DNA of 64,000 bases from Sabellastarte sp. h YS-2021 (GCA_964017235.1 OZ024935.1:86271052-86335051), one strand, 5' to 3'. Positions 1 to 12,385 are shown, counted from the first letter of the stretch. Translations and numbers: made by a program. Notes: generated by a model not told the origin, from the sequence alone.

Positions 1-119
1 GGCCTAATATTTGAAAAGCAAGAGGAGTGCTATGGCCAATAATTGGCCAAAACTAAAAGACCCTATAACTCGTTTTTTGTCTCGGAGCCTTTGGAGCTTT
101 GACATTTTGTGATTCTTTT

Positions 120-300
120 GATGTGATCAGATTTGACCTTGACCTTCAAGACCACACAAGTGTAACCAAACTTAAAACTCCTTCTTATGTATCCTTCAGG
201 TATAGGATGTGATGCCAAAATCTGGAAAAATAGTAGGATCAGAAACTTTTTAAGTGGTACAATTTGACCTTTAACCTTTCTATTAAAGTCATATGAGGGT
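120..300 (+). repeat. Dispersed TGACCTT-type repeat, degenerate copy
   Basis: ATTTGACCTTGACCTTCAAG at 131-150 and a second TTTGACCTTTAACCTTTC near 266 match the core of a repeat seen best at 42139-42169. The family core is an imperfect palindrome with TGACCT on the left and AGGTCA on the right. Whether this is a decayed transposon or a satellite monomer cannot be told from this copy. Confidence 0.45.
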
Positions 301-974
301 AGCCATACTTAAAGAGCTTGTAGCACCCTCAACACAACTTAACACAACCAGTTGAAAAACCACATAAACAGAGCACCTACATACAACATTTTGAAAACTG
401 CCATGTTATAAGGGATATATTTCACTTTTTATGCAGCTCCCTCCCCACAGCTTTCAAACATAAACAGCCATGTTAGCAGAATGCTGTGACGTATGAGAAT
501 GGATTAATTTCTCATGGCCACTGTATATCCTAGTAATATTGCACTAAAAACTGTACAGTAAAATTTTTGTCTGGTGCACACAAATTGTTTTAATTTACAT
601 AAATAGTTATTCTACTTGAGTAAATGGCCAATAATTACTCAACGATAGTATTTCATGCACCATCTACAGGAAAAAATACAAATACAAGTACACAATAAAA
701 GTTTTGTTTATAGTTTGTGTTTCTTGAAAAAAATAGTGGCAATGGACATGAAATATTCCAGGAGTAACTTGATATTAATTGATTAAATAATACTTACATT
801 AAAGTATGTATATAGCTTTTCATTTGACATTCCACTCAGACATAGTCAATACTAACATGTTTCAATATTTGATTATGTTTATATTTTGTAAACAATTGTT
901 ATTAAATGCTGTAATTACAAGAATATCAACTTCTATGAATTTCATCATGCACACATTTGTATATCACATGAAAA

Positions 975-1200
975 TGTCATGACAGAACTTCAATTCTTAT
1001 GGCAGAATTTGAAATTCTTTTGACAGAATTTCCAATCTTTGTATTGCAGTGGTTAAGAAGAATATCAAGTTCGGTCAGCAGAATTTAGACAGAATTCATA
1101 ATTCTGTTGATAAAACTTAACTTTACATTATTCAAAAACATTTTGTCCACATGCATTATGAATAAGATTAATTCAGAATTGAAATTATGACAGAATAATC
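975..1200. repeat. Recurrent GACAGAATTT motif
   Basis: Variants of GACAGAATTT or CAGAATTT appear about six times in about 220 bp (near 980, 1001, 1021, 1077, 1089 and 1191) at irregular spacing. This looks like a decayed low-order tandem array. No function is evident. Confidence 0.3.
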
Positions 1201-2429
1201 CTCAGCAAAATCAAATTGGAGGTCCAGATTTTAGTTTACTTTAAAGAATTATAATTATCCCATCTTTTTTGTTTATCTAATACTACTTTTCTTTTTGTCA
1301 AGTCAATTATGGTAGTTCAGCTAAAACTTACCTAGCCATGGTTTGAATTTTGATGTCAGAATTTCTCATGTTTCTGGTATAATATACACAAGTTTTATGA
1401 GCAAATAGAGTTTTTAAAACTTTACATGAAAAACCAGCAAAACCAAACTTTGAAGTGATGTTTCATAAAAAACTAAGAGATATGTAAATTGCAAGGATTA
1501 TTTATAAGAGTATATTTTGTTTATTTATTTTTTTTTATTATAAATAGCAATGGTGCCATCTAAGTAATTATTATTATGCTAAACATTAAGAAAAGAAATT
1601 ATATTGAGTAAAACAATACAATTTTAAAAATTGCCATATACAAACCCAGGTTTCAAATCATTAGCCCTAATGACTTTGTATATGGATAGAATCCAAATAA
1701 TCTTGTTAACTTTGAAATGAATTTATATTACATTCAGTATTTTGTAATCTAAATATTATTGACATAAGAACCATTGATATTATTTATATTCATATCTTCA
1801 TTTTCAGTAATACTGTCATCATCAGAGAGAAAGGGTTCAGATTTACAAAAGCACAATACCTCCTTTATGATTACTACTGTTATCATCACTAAAATTTGAT
1901 TTATTTTCACTAGTACCAACTTCTGAATCTGTGCATGATTAATGTATACAATTTTCAACACCAGGAGACATAATTAGATTTTAAACATGAGGAAATAAGT
2001 ACAGGAATACTGTAGTCTTTATAGTGTGTTTTTATGCAAGTGGAAATCTCTGCCATTGTGTGACCTAGTACACACAAGTTTTGGACTGCTGGCCTTGAGT
2101 GTTTTTCTTTCAAGAGGGAGGGAAATTTGAGTGATAAAAGTTAAAATAGTGGCATAAACATTGGTGTGGTGCAACTGGGAGAAGTGTAAATGTCTTTGTG
2201 TGGTTATGTACTTTATATACAACTAAAAAAAATGGTATGTTAAATTTGGTGCTACAGGCTCTTTAAAAGTGTTTATAACTAACTTCTGGTTGGTTTAAGT
2301 TAGACCAAAATATAATACGTCATTAAGATTACTGTGTTCAGGTTCAAGCTTTGATGCCTCTTTCAAAGACAGACCAAGGTATCGTAATTTAAATTGCTGA
2401 TAACATACTTATTATATATGTACTACAGT

Positions 2430-2560
2430 TTTGGGATATCTAACTGACTAGCAGGAAATCATGGGCTGTCGGTAGTTTGGTATGGTATGATTTGACGTTA
2501 GATCCTTCCTTCAAGGTGAAACGAGGGGAGCCTAATTAAAAGTTCAAATTTTTGGGAAAG
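2430..2560 (+). repeat. Dispersed TGACCTT-type repeat copy
   Basis: The sequence ATCATGGGCTGT followed by ATTTGACGTTAGATCC and TTCAAGGTGAAAC aligns with the copy at 42060-42175, which reads CCATGGGCTG, then TTTGACCTTGAG, then GAAGGTCAAAC. Order and spacing are the same, so the two are copies of one family. Confidence 0.5.
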
Positions 2561-3514
2561 TACTTGTTAACTAGGTACTTTATCTTTCCAGTAAATACAT
2601 ATGCACAAATTTATCCATAGACAGATTCTAGTTATTGCAAATCAAAATGTTAAATTCCATAATTATAACTATGGTAGAATTCAGATAGGGGTAAGACTAA
2701 AGTATATGTCTACGGATTAGTTATATTAATAAATATTGACATTTTACTCTGCACTTTACTAAGAATGCAGCAGTCTTAATTGATTTGGCTACCCTCTGTA
2801 CCAAGAACCGGAAATATTTGATGTATGGTTAAATTGGTTACATAACACTTTCAGGACCATGAACAGTCCACTCCACTGTGTGAAGCTATGGATGTAGATG
2901 GCAGGAGTGCATACTGGTTATCCAACTTTCTGAACTTAAGACTTTCAGTCATCCAAACATTGGTGCAGGAAATATTAAATAGGTTCCTATGTATGTAAAA
3001 GATCCGAACGACAGCTGTTGGCAGCCAGTGTGTCACTATAACACCCCTGAAAAACCATAAACTCCAGCAAGATCAGGATTGAGACATGGCTTCAGTATTT
3101 CAGGTGAAATTATTAAAAACCCACACAGACATGATAACCAGTTATAAAGACCGGAATCGCGCCGTCTACACAAAACAGTGCAGTGCGCATATCTTGCGTA
3201 CATTTATCTGAGGAAATAAAAGGGCAATCGCCAATAATAGAGAACCAAACGATACAGGCCAAATATAGTACGACAAATTTGTGTGTAGAAAAACATATTT
3301 ACAATAATATTTATGGATTAATAAAAGATACCGGTCTTTATAATAGAAATAAGCTCTGCGCTCGTCCATTATCCGCCGGAAGTACCGTCCTTTTGTAGAG
3401 GTCATAAAGTACGAGCCTGAGGACTTTATTTCTACAGGAATGCCAGCCTGCCAACTGCTGGGATAGGGAGGTTAATCAAAATTGCTGGGAAGATATCATT
3501 TATATATCATTTAC

Positions 3515-4131
3515 CTGATGACTTTTGACAACTTCACGATCGTTAAAGATGCAGGACTATCTGGGGACACCAGAGCTCCATTGGCAGCACAGAAGTAGTG
3601 GTTGTAAATTGTCCTGGTCACAATTTCATAAGGATCAACTATATTCTGAACTGAATCCTTTTGAATTTCCTTTGACAGGATGTCTTGAGTATGGGTCATC
3701 AATTGATTAAAGAACAAACTGTTTCTCATCTTAGCAACTTTATCCAAAGTGAATCTCTTCAACCGCTGATGGTGGTCACTGGCATCCTGTGCAAACAGAT
3801 CTTTTGGGATGCCATCTTTCTCTGCACGAGCCAACATATTGTACCTCACTGATACGTTTCTGGCCTCGAAGTTGCCTGTGTCACAGATCTCTTGAAATAT
3901 GGTGTTATCATTGACCACAAGGATGGTCTTGTTAAGCACCTGGATCATGTACACTGATCCACATTTGGCTCCCCAAAATTCAAACTTCTGCTGAGGTTTC
4001 TTTCCAATGAAGAACATATGTCCGAAAATTGGCAGGCGGAATGATGGCATAGGAAAGTCTAACTTGGGTTTCATCAGGTAATCCAGTAAAAATATGGCTA
4101 CTATCACCGCAGCTATTATTAACAGATACAT
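3515..4131 (-). CDS. Cytochrome P450 paralogue 1, first exon (N-terminal 205 codons; gene incomplete in window)
   Basis: Encodes the N-terminal part of a microsomal-type P450. The protein has a hydrophobic anchor at about residues 3-20, a basic patch KPK, a proline-rich hinge (FPMPSFRLPIFGHM, about 26-39) and a C-helix segment HQRLKRFTL where CYP2-type enzymes read WxxxRRFSL, so the usual Trp is His and the first Arg is Lys. I chose the ATG at 4131 because the paralogues start at the same point; a TTG further upstream is in frame but not conserved. The exon ends CATCAG|GTAAAT, a good donor, leaving 2 nt of an Arg codon exactly as in the paralogues. By eye it is about 84% identical to the exon at 12386-13002. 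The matching second exon must lie left of position 1, so this is either a gene cut by the window edge or an orphan exon. Confidence 0.88.
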
Positions 4132-4277
4132 GATTAATTCTCTTGACTTATAGTTTATCAAATATTCAAGGAACTGTTTTCACAAATGTTCAAACACAGA
4201 GTCTGAAACTGAACACTGTGTCTGTGTCTATCCAAATATCTCCTACGAACAAGTTATGGCTGTATTCGGAGCGCAGT

Positions 4278-4284
4278 TATATAC
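4278..4284 (-). promoter_or_regulatory. Putative TATA box of P450 paralogue 1
   Basis: Reads TATATAA on the minus strand, about 147 bp before the ATG at 4131. Spacing is similar to TATA-like boxes before the two paralogues. It does not share the GATTGACATATG block seen there. Sequence-only call. Confidence 0.45.
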
Positions 4285-4299
4285 ACAGTGCTCGTTCAC

Positions 4300-6948
4300 C
4301 ATGTCTTAAGAAACCTTGTACATACACTGTACACTTACTGTCATGTGTGTTCTCAAGTTATGTGTTCTCTATAAGGTAAGATATCATTTTCTTCACTAGC
4401 ATCAGTGTTGTGTCTGGAACAAAAAGTCGTAAATGTGCTTACTTAATGCAAATAAGCTTGACGTTCTGTCTAATTTATATAGTCACTGATACAAGAACAA
4501 GTTGAAAATAGACTGTGCACTCAAACTGTAAAAGTAAGCATGAAAAGATTTTCCCGAGGCCGTCAGTGTAAAATTCCCAATGAAATCAGCATCCCAATAC
4601 AAAGATGCGAACAGTAGTTTGGCAAGGGCATTTCAAAACGGAGAGATGTGTATCTCCACAATATGTTGCCACATATCATTGTATGATGTATATTTTCAGA
4701 TTGCACTTGTAGGGCTGTTCCACTGTTTTGCTCATAAACCTAGTTTTCAATCGCAAATGTTCATGATTCAAAGGTGGGTATACAATATTTTCCCTATAGG
4801 TTCCCGATATGTTTTTGATTGACAATACTTTTGGGTGTAGAATGATTGTGAGTAGTTAGTGAAGAAGTTGTGATTACTTTCTGATCTAATTGGTTCCCGA
4901 TTCACCCCCGAATGCTTTCCAATACACTGGAATGGTCTACAAACTCAAAGATTGACTTGGGATCCAAATGATTGTGATAAGATTCTGACAAGAATCAGGG
5001 AGAGTTTACGAAATATTCAAACAATTTGAAATTATTGGGAAGCGAGATGATCACATCCTGATTAACTACTGAATGCACCCAATTTGGAGGTTGCTAGTTT
5101 GGTTGAAAAACTGGCAGTTCAATGGGTTTACAAATGGCTTGTGAGCATTCTGAATATAAAAAATCAACATCCCAAACAGCAAATATTTATTGTGAGACAA
5201 TCAGGAGGACGATCGATACCATTGAACAGCCATAAAACCAATGCTTTCTAGCGAACTAATCAAATTAAGTTATTACCTGGTGTGTTTTTTGACAAAACCA
5301 ACAAAATTCCATTCACTTTTTTGGGCCCGAATTTTAAGTAGACTTGAAGCAAAACATCTGATTTTCATATTGTTACAGCATGTCTTTTTCTAAACTGCTT
5401 ACTTCAATTATCAATATAGGGAAAGTAATGCCCCTGTTCCACCACAGGATTAAGCCCCAATTGGTCCCGCGATCCTTAATCCATGAGAGTTGGTGAGAAA
5501 TACATGAATAATGGGTGGAGCAATGGAATCGGGATCCAGTTCTGTGATGGTCATGATTGTGGTATGACTCAAACAGACTGTCCAGGACTCTGAATCCGAT
5601 CCCAAAAAATCACCGTAATCCTGTTTTGGAACAGGAACATTAACTCTGTGGCCTCTAAAATGTATTAGGTGTATATTTGGATTTGAACTGTACTCCTCTT
5701 TATGCCCCTGTTCCACCACACGACTAATGCACCTGATTAAGCTATTTTGGGAATCGGTTTCTTAAAAATGTACATTACTAGACAGTCTGCTGAGGATCTG
5801 TTGAGGTCGGAAAAAAAATGAAACATGTTTGACATTTCTAATGACTGTAACCGATCCTCTTTTGCCCCTACCCACAAATATTTCTGTCTTAGACTCCCTG
5901 AGACCTCCTCAGACCCAAAATTACACAATCTTATGCTGTCTGAGACTTCCTGGGACTATATAAGTGGGACAATTCATGACATATGACCCATTCACTGATT
6001 ATCAGTGCCCATGTTAGCCTGTAGTCTCCATTTTGTGGTCTCTTGTACAAAGGTTTTTTGTGTCCTTGGGAATGATTTTGGTGGTCTCTGGTCACAACAA
6101 AGGAGTGGTCACTATTCGGGGTATCTTTTATATCTAAATTTTCTTGGGCGGGGGAAAATAAAAGCAGTCTCAACTAGCAAGTGATCTCTATTTGAACTTG
6201 GTCACATGTACACTTTTGACTGTATTCTTATAGATTTAGGGGTAGCTGGTTTGCCAGTTAGCACATTAGCAAATATAAGGTAAGCTTTCTACCACTCGCA
6301 CAACCTGTCATAGCCATAAAACAAATGAGGTTGTTAAATTTGTAATTCTTACTGGAAGTTATAAGTTATTAAATGATCGATGAGCTTTTTCGGCACCTGT
6401 CTTTGCAGCTTTTGTGCAAATAATATGAATACTGTTACATACCACTTTGCATCCCTTTTTCATCTGAGGCCATATTGTAACAGATCCACACATCACCTTA
6501 CAGTGGATTTAATTATGTTACCATTGCTTAAATTTCATGCACACCAGACAATTTATAAGGCAACATAGCACAACTAATGCAAATTGTGTTTGTCTCTTTC
6601 CCACTGATAATAGACACAAAGCACAATACTAAAACAATGACCTTATAACTAATTAGGTATCACTCACAACAAATGGTGAACTAAGCAGATAGTGATTGGA
6701 ATGCAAAATACAATATATTGTTAATGTATAGATCTATACAAAATGTTAGCACTGAAGGCGAAAATTAAATGACATAATCATAAAATGGACTGTTTCATAA
6801 TCTACTTTTGTATTTACAATAGCTTTCACTACCTGTTCTACATGCACAAATTATGAAAAAAAAGTGTAGAGTTTTGCACACAGTATTAATTAAAAATACC
6901 AATCAAAAGCATAACAAGCAAAAATATGCAAGAACAAAATTGAAAAAT
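4300..6948. other. Intergenic region between P450 paralogues 1 and 2, old repeat debris
   Basis: Runs from the 5' side of paralogue 1 to the stop codon of paralogue 2. No gene is supportable. A 19-bp direct repeat lies at 5428-5446 and 5702-5720, and GATCC- and GATTAA-rich sequence around it suggests a decayed transposon. No clear AATAAA-type signal follows the paralogue 2 stop within a few hundred bases. Confidence 0.5.
5428..5720 (+). repeat. 19-bp direct repeat pair flanking 255 bp
   Basis: ATGCCCCTGTTCCACCACA occurs identically at 5428-5446 and 5702-5720 (274-bp period). Both copies are followed by a degenerate GATTAA or ACTAAT. It could be the remains of a tandem duplication or the ends of a non-autonomous element. 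No terminal inverted repeat was seen. Confidence 0.5.
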
Positions 6949-7795
6949 CTATTTCCTTGGGATGAATTTCATGGCACATCTGGCAGGGATTGCAGCCAGT
7001 GCTATACCCTCCCAGCTCCTTGAATCATACGGGATATCAATGCCTCCAACAGCACTCATATCAAAGGCATCCACCAAAGATGTGATCAGGGAAAACAAGA
7101 CATCCTTCACTATAGGTACACCAAGACACTGCTTCTTGTATTCTCCATATGCCTTGAAGTTTCTGCGAACAGAACTAGACTCAGGAAGAAGGTTGCCATT
7201 ACTCTCCAGAAATCTCTCTGGTTTAAAAACCCAGGGATCATTCCATACCGAAGCATCATGGTGGCCAGCATACACATTGACAATTACATTGGTTTCTTTT
7301 GGAACAACTTTTCCAATGATGGTTGTATCTTTTGTTGCACGTCGGATAAACATGGGTACCGAACCCATATACCTCAAGGATTCCATCAGAACTGCTTCAA
7401 TATAAGGAGACTGGCAATCTACAGCTGGAACAAATGGTTGGGATAGCTTTTGGGAGGTTATTTCCACTCTGATCTTCTCTTGAACATCCGGGTGAGCTGC
7501 TAAAAGCATAATGATGCCATAGAAAGATGTTACTGCAGGTTCTGCAGCACCAATGAGGTTGTTCACCAGCAAGGAAGTCAGCACATCTTCTGGTTCATTT
7601 GGTCTATCTGGATCAGTGAGATATCCACAGGCAACACCATTATTAGGGCCATTCTCTTCAACCTCCTTTTCAAGAGCATGGAAGACTTCAGTCATGATAG
7701 AGTTGACATCTTTCAGACCTGTGTATGCACTATTACCAAAGTGTTTCAGCCACGGGAAGGTTTCCAGACTCTTTCCAGCACTTGACATACAAACC
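6949..7795 (-). CDS. Cytochrome P450 paralogue 2, second exon (catalytic half, C-terminus)
   Basis: Encodes residues 207-487 of a 487-residue P450 when joined to the exon at 12386-13002. The acceptor reads TTTGAATTCACACAG|G and restores the split Arg codon. Motifs in the joined protein: I-helix GAAEPAVTS (288-296), K-helix ExxR as ESLR (344-347), PERF (398-401) and heme loop YGEYKKQCLG with the proximal Cys at 429. The I-helix lacks the usual acid-Thr pair (AGxETT becomes AAEPAV). The heme loop has Tyr for the central Gly and Lys for the Arg that usually contacts a propionate. The length is normal for the family and there are no frameshifts, so the gene looks intact. Monooxygenase, isomerase or peroxide-rearranging activity are all possible; the changes favour the last two. 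It looks CYP2-clan-like, but the family cannot be fixed without a tree. Confidence 0.93.
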
Positions 7796-8722
7796 CTGTG
7801 TGAATTCAAAAAAATATTATTATGATTAAAGCTTGTCAAACTTAAGATAATTGCAGATTTTATATGACTTCTAAGGATTTTTATGACTGAATCGGTGAAG
7901 ATAAATAATTGCCATAATGAGTGAAGATCTTACTAAGCACAGAGGTTGAGAAGTTAGTTAATGACTTTGATCTTATTGGTGTAGTTGAGAGTTTGGATCC
8001 AGTTTGTGACAACATGTGGGATGCATTTACTTCCTGTGGTCATTTGACCTTAGTTGTTGGAAGGGTAAAAAGTCCATCCTTAGTAACTTTCAGTATACTG
8101 TATAGGTCATATCATCGCAGGAAGTTTAAGGGTAGGATGGAAGCACTGCATAGTAGTCGTTCAAGATTCTACCATGAAAAACATCAAGCATAAACAAACA
8201 ACTAACACCTTTCCAATTTAAAAGTGGATTGGGAATCAAATCAGGGATCTGACAGGTGGGATAAAGTCACTGAGGAGACAATATAGTGAACGTATGATGT
8301 CAATATATACTCTTATTCTAGCACAAATATTTTGATTTGTGGTTATGAGTACACTGCATGGATCATACCAAGAAAAAGGGTTTATGGACTAGAATACAAT
8401 GTATACTTTGTTTTGTTTTTGCACTGCAACACCCATCACTCTAACAAGTAACTTCTGCATGCTTGAGATGTTTAGACCAAAAGTACAATGCATTAATTAT
8501 GTTACTTAATGTTAAATGTATGTCTACCATAACCCTTGTTTGTAAATCATAGTAATGCTGTTCCTGATGTTATTCGCGCACCCCCCTATTGCCTTTTTCA
8601 CAAAAAAGCTTAAACCCCACCTCTATATACCAGACTTAAGTCTCAAAATTTCTGTGGTATTCTTATTAGTGCTTGACCCTTTCTCTGTCCTTGCATATTG
8701 AAATTGGCTCACTATTTTTGTG

Positions 8723-8796
8723 CGGTTGTACCTTAGACTCCACTCAATACAGGGGAGATTAAGCACCATAAAAGTCAAATTAGAATAGTCAAATTT
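8723..8796 (+). repeat. L2-type LINE 3' tail, solo copy
   Basis: GTTGTACCTTAGACTCC..GGGGAGATTAAGCACCATAAAAGTCAAATTAGAAT matches the 3' end of the L2-like element at 46425-46490 (GCGCCTTAGAGTCTGTC..GAGATTAAGCGCTATAAAAGTGCTATTAGAAT). No coding part is attached, so it is either a severely 5'-truncated LINE copy or a SINE sharing that tail. Confidence 0.6.
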
Positions 8797-9649
8797 CTGA
8801 TATTTAGGGTTTGTCACTGAAAACTGTTGGAAACGTGAAAAACACTTTTGTTTGACCAGATTTAGACCAGAAGGTTAATATGGACAATTGTAAACACCCC
8901 ATGTAATTGAAAGAGAAATGTAGGTGAGTGAAATGTGTTCACTAAGAAGTGAAACAGTCATGGTTTATTTCTGCAATCCCCACAGACAGTTATCTTGTGC
9001 ATGTGCATAAATGAAAAAAGGTGAAGCCATATGGCCAGTGCTTATTTCCTATTTCTTTTGCATACATCAACTCTATGTATTACTGCTCTCCCAAATAAAA
9101 TGCTTGTCACAAGTTTACCTGCATACCCAGTGTTTGGTGGCCATTTGTATTCACCAGTGAAGTGGGACACACATGTAAAGTATCATGTTTAAGAACTCTT
9201 TCACGAAGACAAGGACACATTTATGTACACCTTGTTAATGGTAAAATGGTTAATGGTAACCCTTGTGTAAAACTTGCAGGTATATTTGTAACCGCAGGAG
9301 GTAATTCAAATGCTAGTAAAACATCAATATTATATCCAGAGATTTAAAATGTAACTACTCTGATGTGCTTGCATCACAGTGTGCATTTACAAAGTATCTA
9401 CAAAGTTATGTGACCTCTTGTAACAGTGTTGAGGACAATATAGTATGTGGAAATATATGTGACCTAATGTATATAAGAGACAGAAATTTGACAAGATTTT
9501 GTTCCAATGAAATAAATGAAATGTTAGAGTACTTATGCACTTCTTAACCTCTTGTATATATTTAAACTATTGTAACTGTATATATATATTCAAAGTATAC
9601 CTTTGTGTATGAATAAATAAATAAAATATAAATAAATTGGAGCCAAAAG

Positions 9650-10178
9650 CCCCGCTCACACTACAAGGCGGTATTGCCCATGTTTATAGTCATTTAATTG
9701 AACATTCCATCCGTGTAATTACTGATACACTTCTGTCTGTGAACTTTAGAAACTCTAGCTTTCCCTGTTTTATCTGTCAATTCACAGGGAGGTTTTGAAA
9801 AGTTCAATATTTCAGCCTCCAGGATTTTCAGGGTTTTTGGATGCTTTTAAACGGCAATAGGGGGCCACGGTGGCAGAGTGGTAACACTCTTGCCTCCCAC
9901 CTCTGAGGCCGGGGTTCGATCCCTGTCATGGCCTGAAGTGGGAAAGCTGGTAGTTGCTTGCCGTTGGCCAGCAGTTTACATTACAGAACCCTAGCGAACT
10001 CTATGTACTGGTTTCCTCAGCCCTTCCAACTACCCATTGCGATATGACCTGTACAGTGTTGAAAGCGACGTAAAACCCCCCAAAAATAAATAAAAACTCT
10101 GTATGCTTCTGTAATTTTCTCTACTCCAAAAACCCCAAATAAACAAAACGGCAATACCGCCTTGTAGTTTGATTGGGA
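9650..10178. mobile_element. MITE with inverted ends, interrupted by a SINE
   Basis: The ends form an inverted repeat: left CACTACAAGGCGGTATTGCC, right GGCAATACCGCCTTGTAGTT then TGATTGGGA. A related element without the SINE lies at 19286-19520, with the same TIR type (CCCAATCAAACTACAGG) and shared interior such as CCAAAAACCCTGAAAA. After removing the SINE the element is about 240 bp, matching the 235 bp of the other copy. There is no transposase, so it is non-autonomous. Confidence 0.75.
9860..10145 (+). mobile_element. tRNA-derived SINE, family 1, inside the MITE
   Basis: The head carries a pol III A-box (TGGCAGAGTGG) and B-box (GGGTTCGATCCC). The body ends GCGACGTAAAACCCC and an A-rich AATAAATAAA tail. 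An 11-bp target duplication AAACGGCAATA flanks it (9849-9859 and 10146-10156). The 3' part is longer than in sister copies, with about 50 extra bases ending in another AACCCCAAATAAAC. It is likely transcribed by pol III when active and moved by a LINE. Confidence 0.85.
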
Positions 10179-10460
10179 TATTATACACCATAAGACCTTA
10201 GAGACCACGTGTTATGCGCACAAACATTCTGATTGAACATGCCACACACCAAATATGGTTTAAAAAGATGGCATCACACTGTGATTCTCTCAATTTATCA
10301 AAGACATAACAGCTAAATGACATATGTAAACACGGCTATCATGGCAGTGACATATCCCAAATGCATTAACTTTTCCCTCCTGACCAACCATGACAATATA
10401 GTCCCTATTCTATATATTGTTATTGTACAACTATCATTCCAATTATAAAGGTCAAGCAGA

Positions 10461-10615
10461 GGTCCTCAGTGACCTAGTGGTTAACAAGTTTGGCATTTAA
10501 CAATAGGCTGTCACCTCTGTGGGTTCGAGTCCCACAAGTGGCAATACCGAGGACCTGTCCCAATATGACCCTGATTGTTGAACGGGATGTAAAACCCCAA
10601 CTTTGACCTTTGATC
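10461..10615 (+). mobile_element. tRNA-derived SINE, family 2
   Basis: A-box-like GACCTAGTGGTTAACAAG, B-box GGGTTCGAGTCCC, then a tail GGGATGTAAAACCCCAACTTTGA. Partial copies of the same family occur at 11150-11275 and 31197-31236 and on the minus strand at 63325-63480. The head resembles a tRNA, but there is no matching 3' acceptor strand, so it is not a free-standing tRNA gene. Confidence 0.75.
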
Positions 10616-11149
10616 AATTCAATAAAGGAATGATGGTAATCGTACTGCTTGGTCAATTAAAAAAAGTCTTTGTTTAAAACATTTTGTGAGCGAACCTATC
10701 CAAATGCTTATTGATTTCATGGTCAACATTTATATTTCCCTAGGGTTATTTGTAATTTTAAATTACACCCGAGAATGTTGTTCATTATCAGCGCTGATAT
10801 CTTCAATCAAATTACACCTAAGAGTTTTTGTTAAAAGCGTCCAATATCTTTCACGAATGGACACTTGTTCTGCTCTGTGATTATGATCATATTTAGGAGC
10901 TCTTTTCGAGACATTTCCAAAGAAACTCCTGTGCTTTTATTTCAACGAATATGATCCTGCAAACTCAAAAATAAATGTCAGAAATTTAGAAATGAAAAGT
11001 AATGGTGTTAAAGCTTCAAAAATTACAAATTAAGGAAGGGGTACAATTTAAAAAAAAAGGAAACTTACTGTAAAAGTCTGACAGAACAAGGAGGAATGAA
11101 ACATAAAATATAATGTCTATTAATGCAGTCCAAACTGCATATAGTGTGA

Positions 11150-11275
11150 TTTGGGCATTATCACAGGTGTCACCTCCGTGTGGTGTTGATCCACACTGAT
11201 GGCCTTACTGACAGCCTGTCTTCATAGGGAACCTAGCTGTTGGACAGAGCGTGAAAAAAACCCTAAACTTTGATT
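11150..11275 (+). mobile_element. SINE family 2, 5'-truncated and diverged
   Basis: TTTGGGCATTATCACAGGTG..CACCTCCGTGTGG..GATCCACACTGATGGC follows the same order as positions 10489-10540 of the better copy. It ends GTGAAAAAAACCCTAAACTTTGA, like the family tail. Confidence 0.55.
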
Positions 11276-12385
11276 TAAAAGAAAATTTCCATAGATATCA
11301 ATAGCTGCCATCTTATCCATTGCTGTCTTTTTGAATATAGAAGATTAGTAATGGCTAATTGATGGGGTCTACAATTTTTGCCGTGAGTAAGAATAATATT
11401 AACCCTGCAGTCATGCAAAGTAAAATGCTAAGTTACTGCCAATGTCCCCTGCTTAATTTCAGTGCAGTTTGTAGGTGTTAATATATGTGTGAAAAATAAG
11501 TAGATATCACGAAGATTTTGAATATGAAAGGGCAAAAGGTCCAGGAAGAATAATTAGCAGATTTATTTTGTGTATTTTAAGTTAGACAATATCTTCAAAA
11601 GGTAGAATTCTTTTTTTTAATTTTCTTTGCCATGTGGGTGATGTTGGACTTAGATATGTATAGTGGATGTATATAGTCCTGAAGGCGTGCCCTATTTTAA
11701 GGTGATTTTTTAAGGTGAGTCTCATGTGTAAAAAAAATTACTTAAATTTTCTGTGTTTACCCACAAGTAAACGGAAAATGGCTTGACAAATTTGATCTAT
11801 ATTTTGTAAGTACAAGTTACTGATCTTGCAGAAGTTTTTCTACATTAAGGTGACCTGAAATTCCCAGTAATGACATTATTATATTTAATTTTCTTTCACA
11901 GTTTTTTGGTCGATATCTTATATTATGTGCAATAGATTTTAAGCATATCAAGATCTGAGTATAACTAATCTTAACTAGGCTTTAATTTTAATGTCATCAT
12001 CCTAACAGCCTCGGACATTCAAATTAAAAAAATATCCACTTTCTCAGGCTTATTAGCTTACTGATTTCTAATTTAGAATCTACCCCAGTTTAGATTACTT
12101 TCTGCCTTTCCTCAACATTCTATCATAAACTGCCATGTATAATATGTGTTGAACCTGATATTTAACCCCAGTATACATCATAGCTGAAAAAAACCAGTCG
12201 TTTTTAAATGAAAATTCTCAAATGGGTGGACGTATCATGAGAGAATATCAATATTCTCCAAGTTGACATCACCTGGATTGGAAGGTAAGATCATAAGAGT
12301 AAGAGCCAAATAATCATTTGCCAAGCTAGATAACCTGTAGACTAATGAGGGTCCTCCACCATACTAAAATGGCTATGTGATTTAC

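Larger units (their letters stand above)
1..3514. other. AT-rich sequence upstream of the window's first exon, likely intron or intergenic
   Basis: No coding region is supportable here. The stretch should be intron 1 of the P450 whose first exon lies at 3515-4131, because its second exon has to be at lower coordinates and is not found in this interval. Copies of a dispersed repeat carrying TGACCTT and AAGGT half-palindromes sit near 120-300 and 2430-2560. A GACAGAATTT-type decamer recurs near 980-1200. The short open frames are scattered, AT-rich and without recognisable motifs. Confidence 0.6.
7796..12385 (-). other. Intron 1 of P450 paralogue 2 (4.6 kb)
   Basis: Bounded by CAG|GTAAAT at the exon 1 end and CACAG|G at the exon 2 start. 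It contains an L2-type 3' tail (8723-8796), a MITE carrying a nested SINE (9650-10178) and two copies of a second SINE family (10461-10615, 11150-11275). The other parts (8800-9645 and 11280-12385) are AT-rich and show nothing recognisable. Confidence 0.8.

Noticed and set aside
6962-7405. 147-codon plus-strand open frame opposite P450 exon 2
   Set aside because: It is the antisense of a well-supported exon. A similar antisense frame appears opposite 20980-21295 only because the exons are paralogues. No motif.
3515-7795. Joining the first exon at 3515-4131 to the second exon at 6949-7795 as one gene
   Set aside because: Both are on the minus strand and the N-terminal exon is downstream of the C-terminal one, so they cannot be spliced in order. 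The correct partner of 6949-7795 is 12386-13002.
9861-9935. Possible free-standing tRNA gene
   Set aside because: A- and B-boxes are present, but no 3' acceptor strand matches the 5' end, and the same unit recurs with SINE bodies, tails and target duplications.
10461-10535. Possible tRNA gene with GGGTTCGAGTCCC arm
   Set aside because: Same reasoning: a SINE family 2 head with repeated partial copies and a retroposon-type tail.
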